Shown piece by piece: positions 21,272-21,331 of a DNA stretch of 21,331 nt. Position numbers and translations under genes: made by a program. Origin of the DNA: Isoetes engelmannii (lineage: Eukaryota > Streptophyta > Lycopodiopsida > Isoetales > Isoetaceae). The DNA is taken from NCBI GenBank assembly GCA_011763485.2, contig JAANSK020269714.1:1-21331 (forward strand), written 5' to 3'. Below the pieces are notes generated by a model. It made no database searches. It saw only the letters and a program-made list of their open reading frames with translations, and had not been told where the DNA came from. How positions within the stretch are numbered: position 1 is the first letter of the stretch; each line of letters starts with the position of its first letter.

Positions 21272-21331
21272 TGGTTCGTGAATGGCAAGAACGTGAACAG
21301 TGCATGCTGGAGCAGGCGGATTGGGCAGTGC
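21272..21331 (+). other. Possible partial exon of another plus-strand gene at the edge
   Basis: A long T tract followed by GGAGCAG makes a good plant acceptor ending at 21271. The sequence after it stays open to the window edge in the frame VREWQEREQCMLEQADWAV. The product is unknown and the piece is short, so this could be chance. Confidence 0.25.

Noticed and set aside
1-21331. tRNA, rRNA or snoRNA genes
   Set aside because: I saw no cloverleaf with A and B boxes, no rRNA signature and no paired C/D boxes with convincing stems. A covariance-model scan would be needed to exclude small ones.
1-21331. A new multi-gene defence or metabolic system
   Set aside because: The two intact genes are well-known, unrelated housekeeping families in convergent orientation. 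The rest is introns, regulatory DNA and mobile-element remains.

Overview
This is a nuclear segment from a land plant. The evidence is GT-AG split genes, a subunit of the plant TPLATE endocytic complex, a decayed organellar-type PPR gene, a G-box and TATA promoter, and LINE remnants inside introns. TASH3 is spread over 13.7 kb. From memory, the LINE fragments resemble elements of ferns, lycophytes and mosses more than those of flowering plants, but that placement is a guess. No bacterial, viral, CRISPR or phage-like content was seen.

Layout. Positions 1-1510 hold uncertain minus-strand signals: a possible terminal exon (208-320), a PPR gene fossil (about 565-1045) and exon-like pieces (1171-1508). 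Positions 1510-2503 are the upstream region of the first clear gene, with a perfect G-box palindrome (2059-2070), a short tandem repeat (2100-2161) and a TATA box (2411-2418). Positions 2504-5220 (+) encode a METTL18/Hpm1-type histidine protein methyltransferase in 8 exons, 363 aa. Positions 5221-7200 lie between two convergent genes and carry a MITE-like inverted-repeat element (about 6455-6641) followed by a tandem array of near-identical palindromes (6676-6807). Positions 7201-20897 (-) encode TASH3 in 26 exons, 1215 aa. Every splice phase agrees with one uninterrupted reading frame that ends in an SH3 domain. Its larger introns hold a decayed LINE reverse transcriptase (same strand), a LINE 3' tail (opposite strand), a 35-bp tandem duplication and unidentified coding-like blocks. 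Positions 20898-21331 are TASH3 upstream sequence, with a possible exon of another plus-strand gene at the edge.

The two genes are unrelated housekeeping functions: ribosomal-protein histidine methylation and clathrin-mediated endocytosis. They lie tail to tail. I found no new multi-gene system. The most unusual structure is the palindrome array between them.
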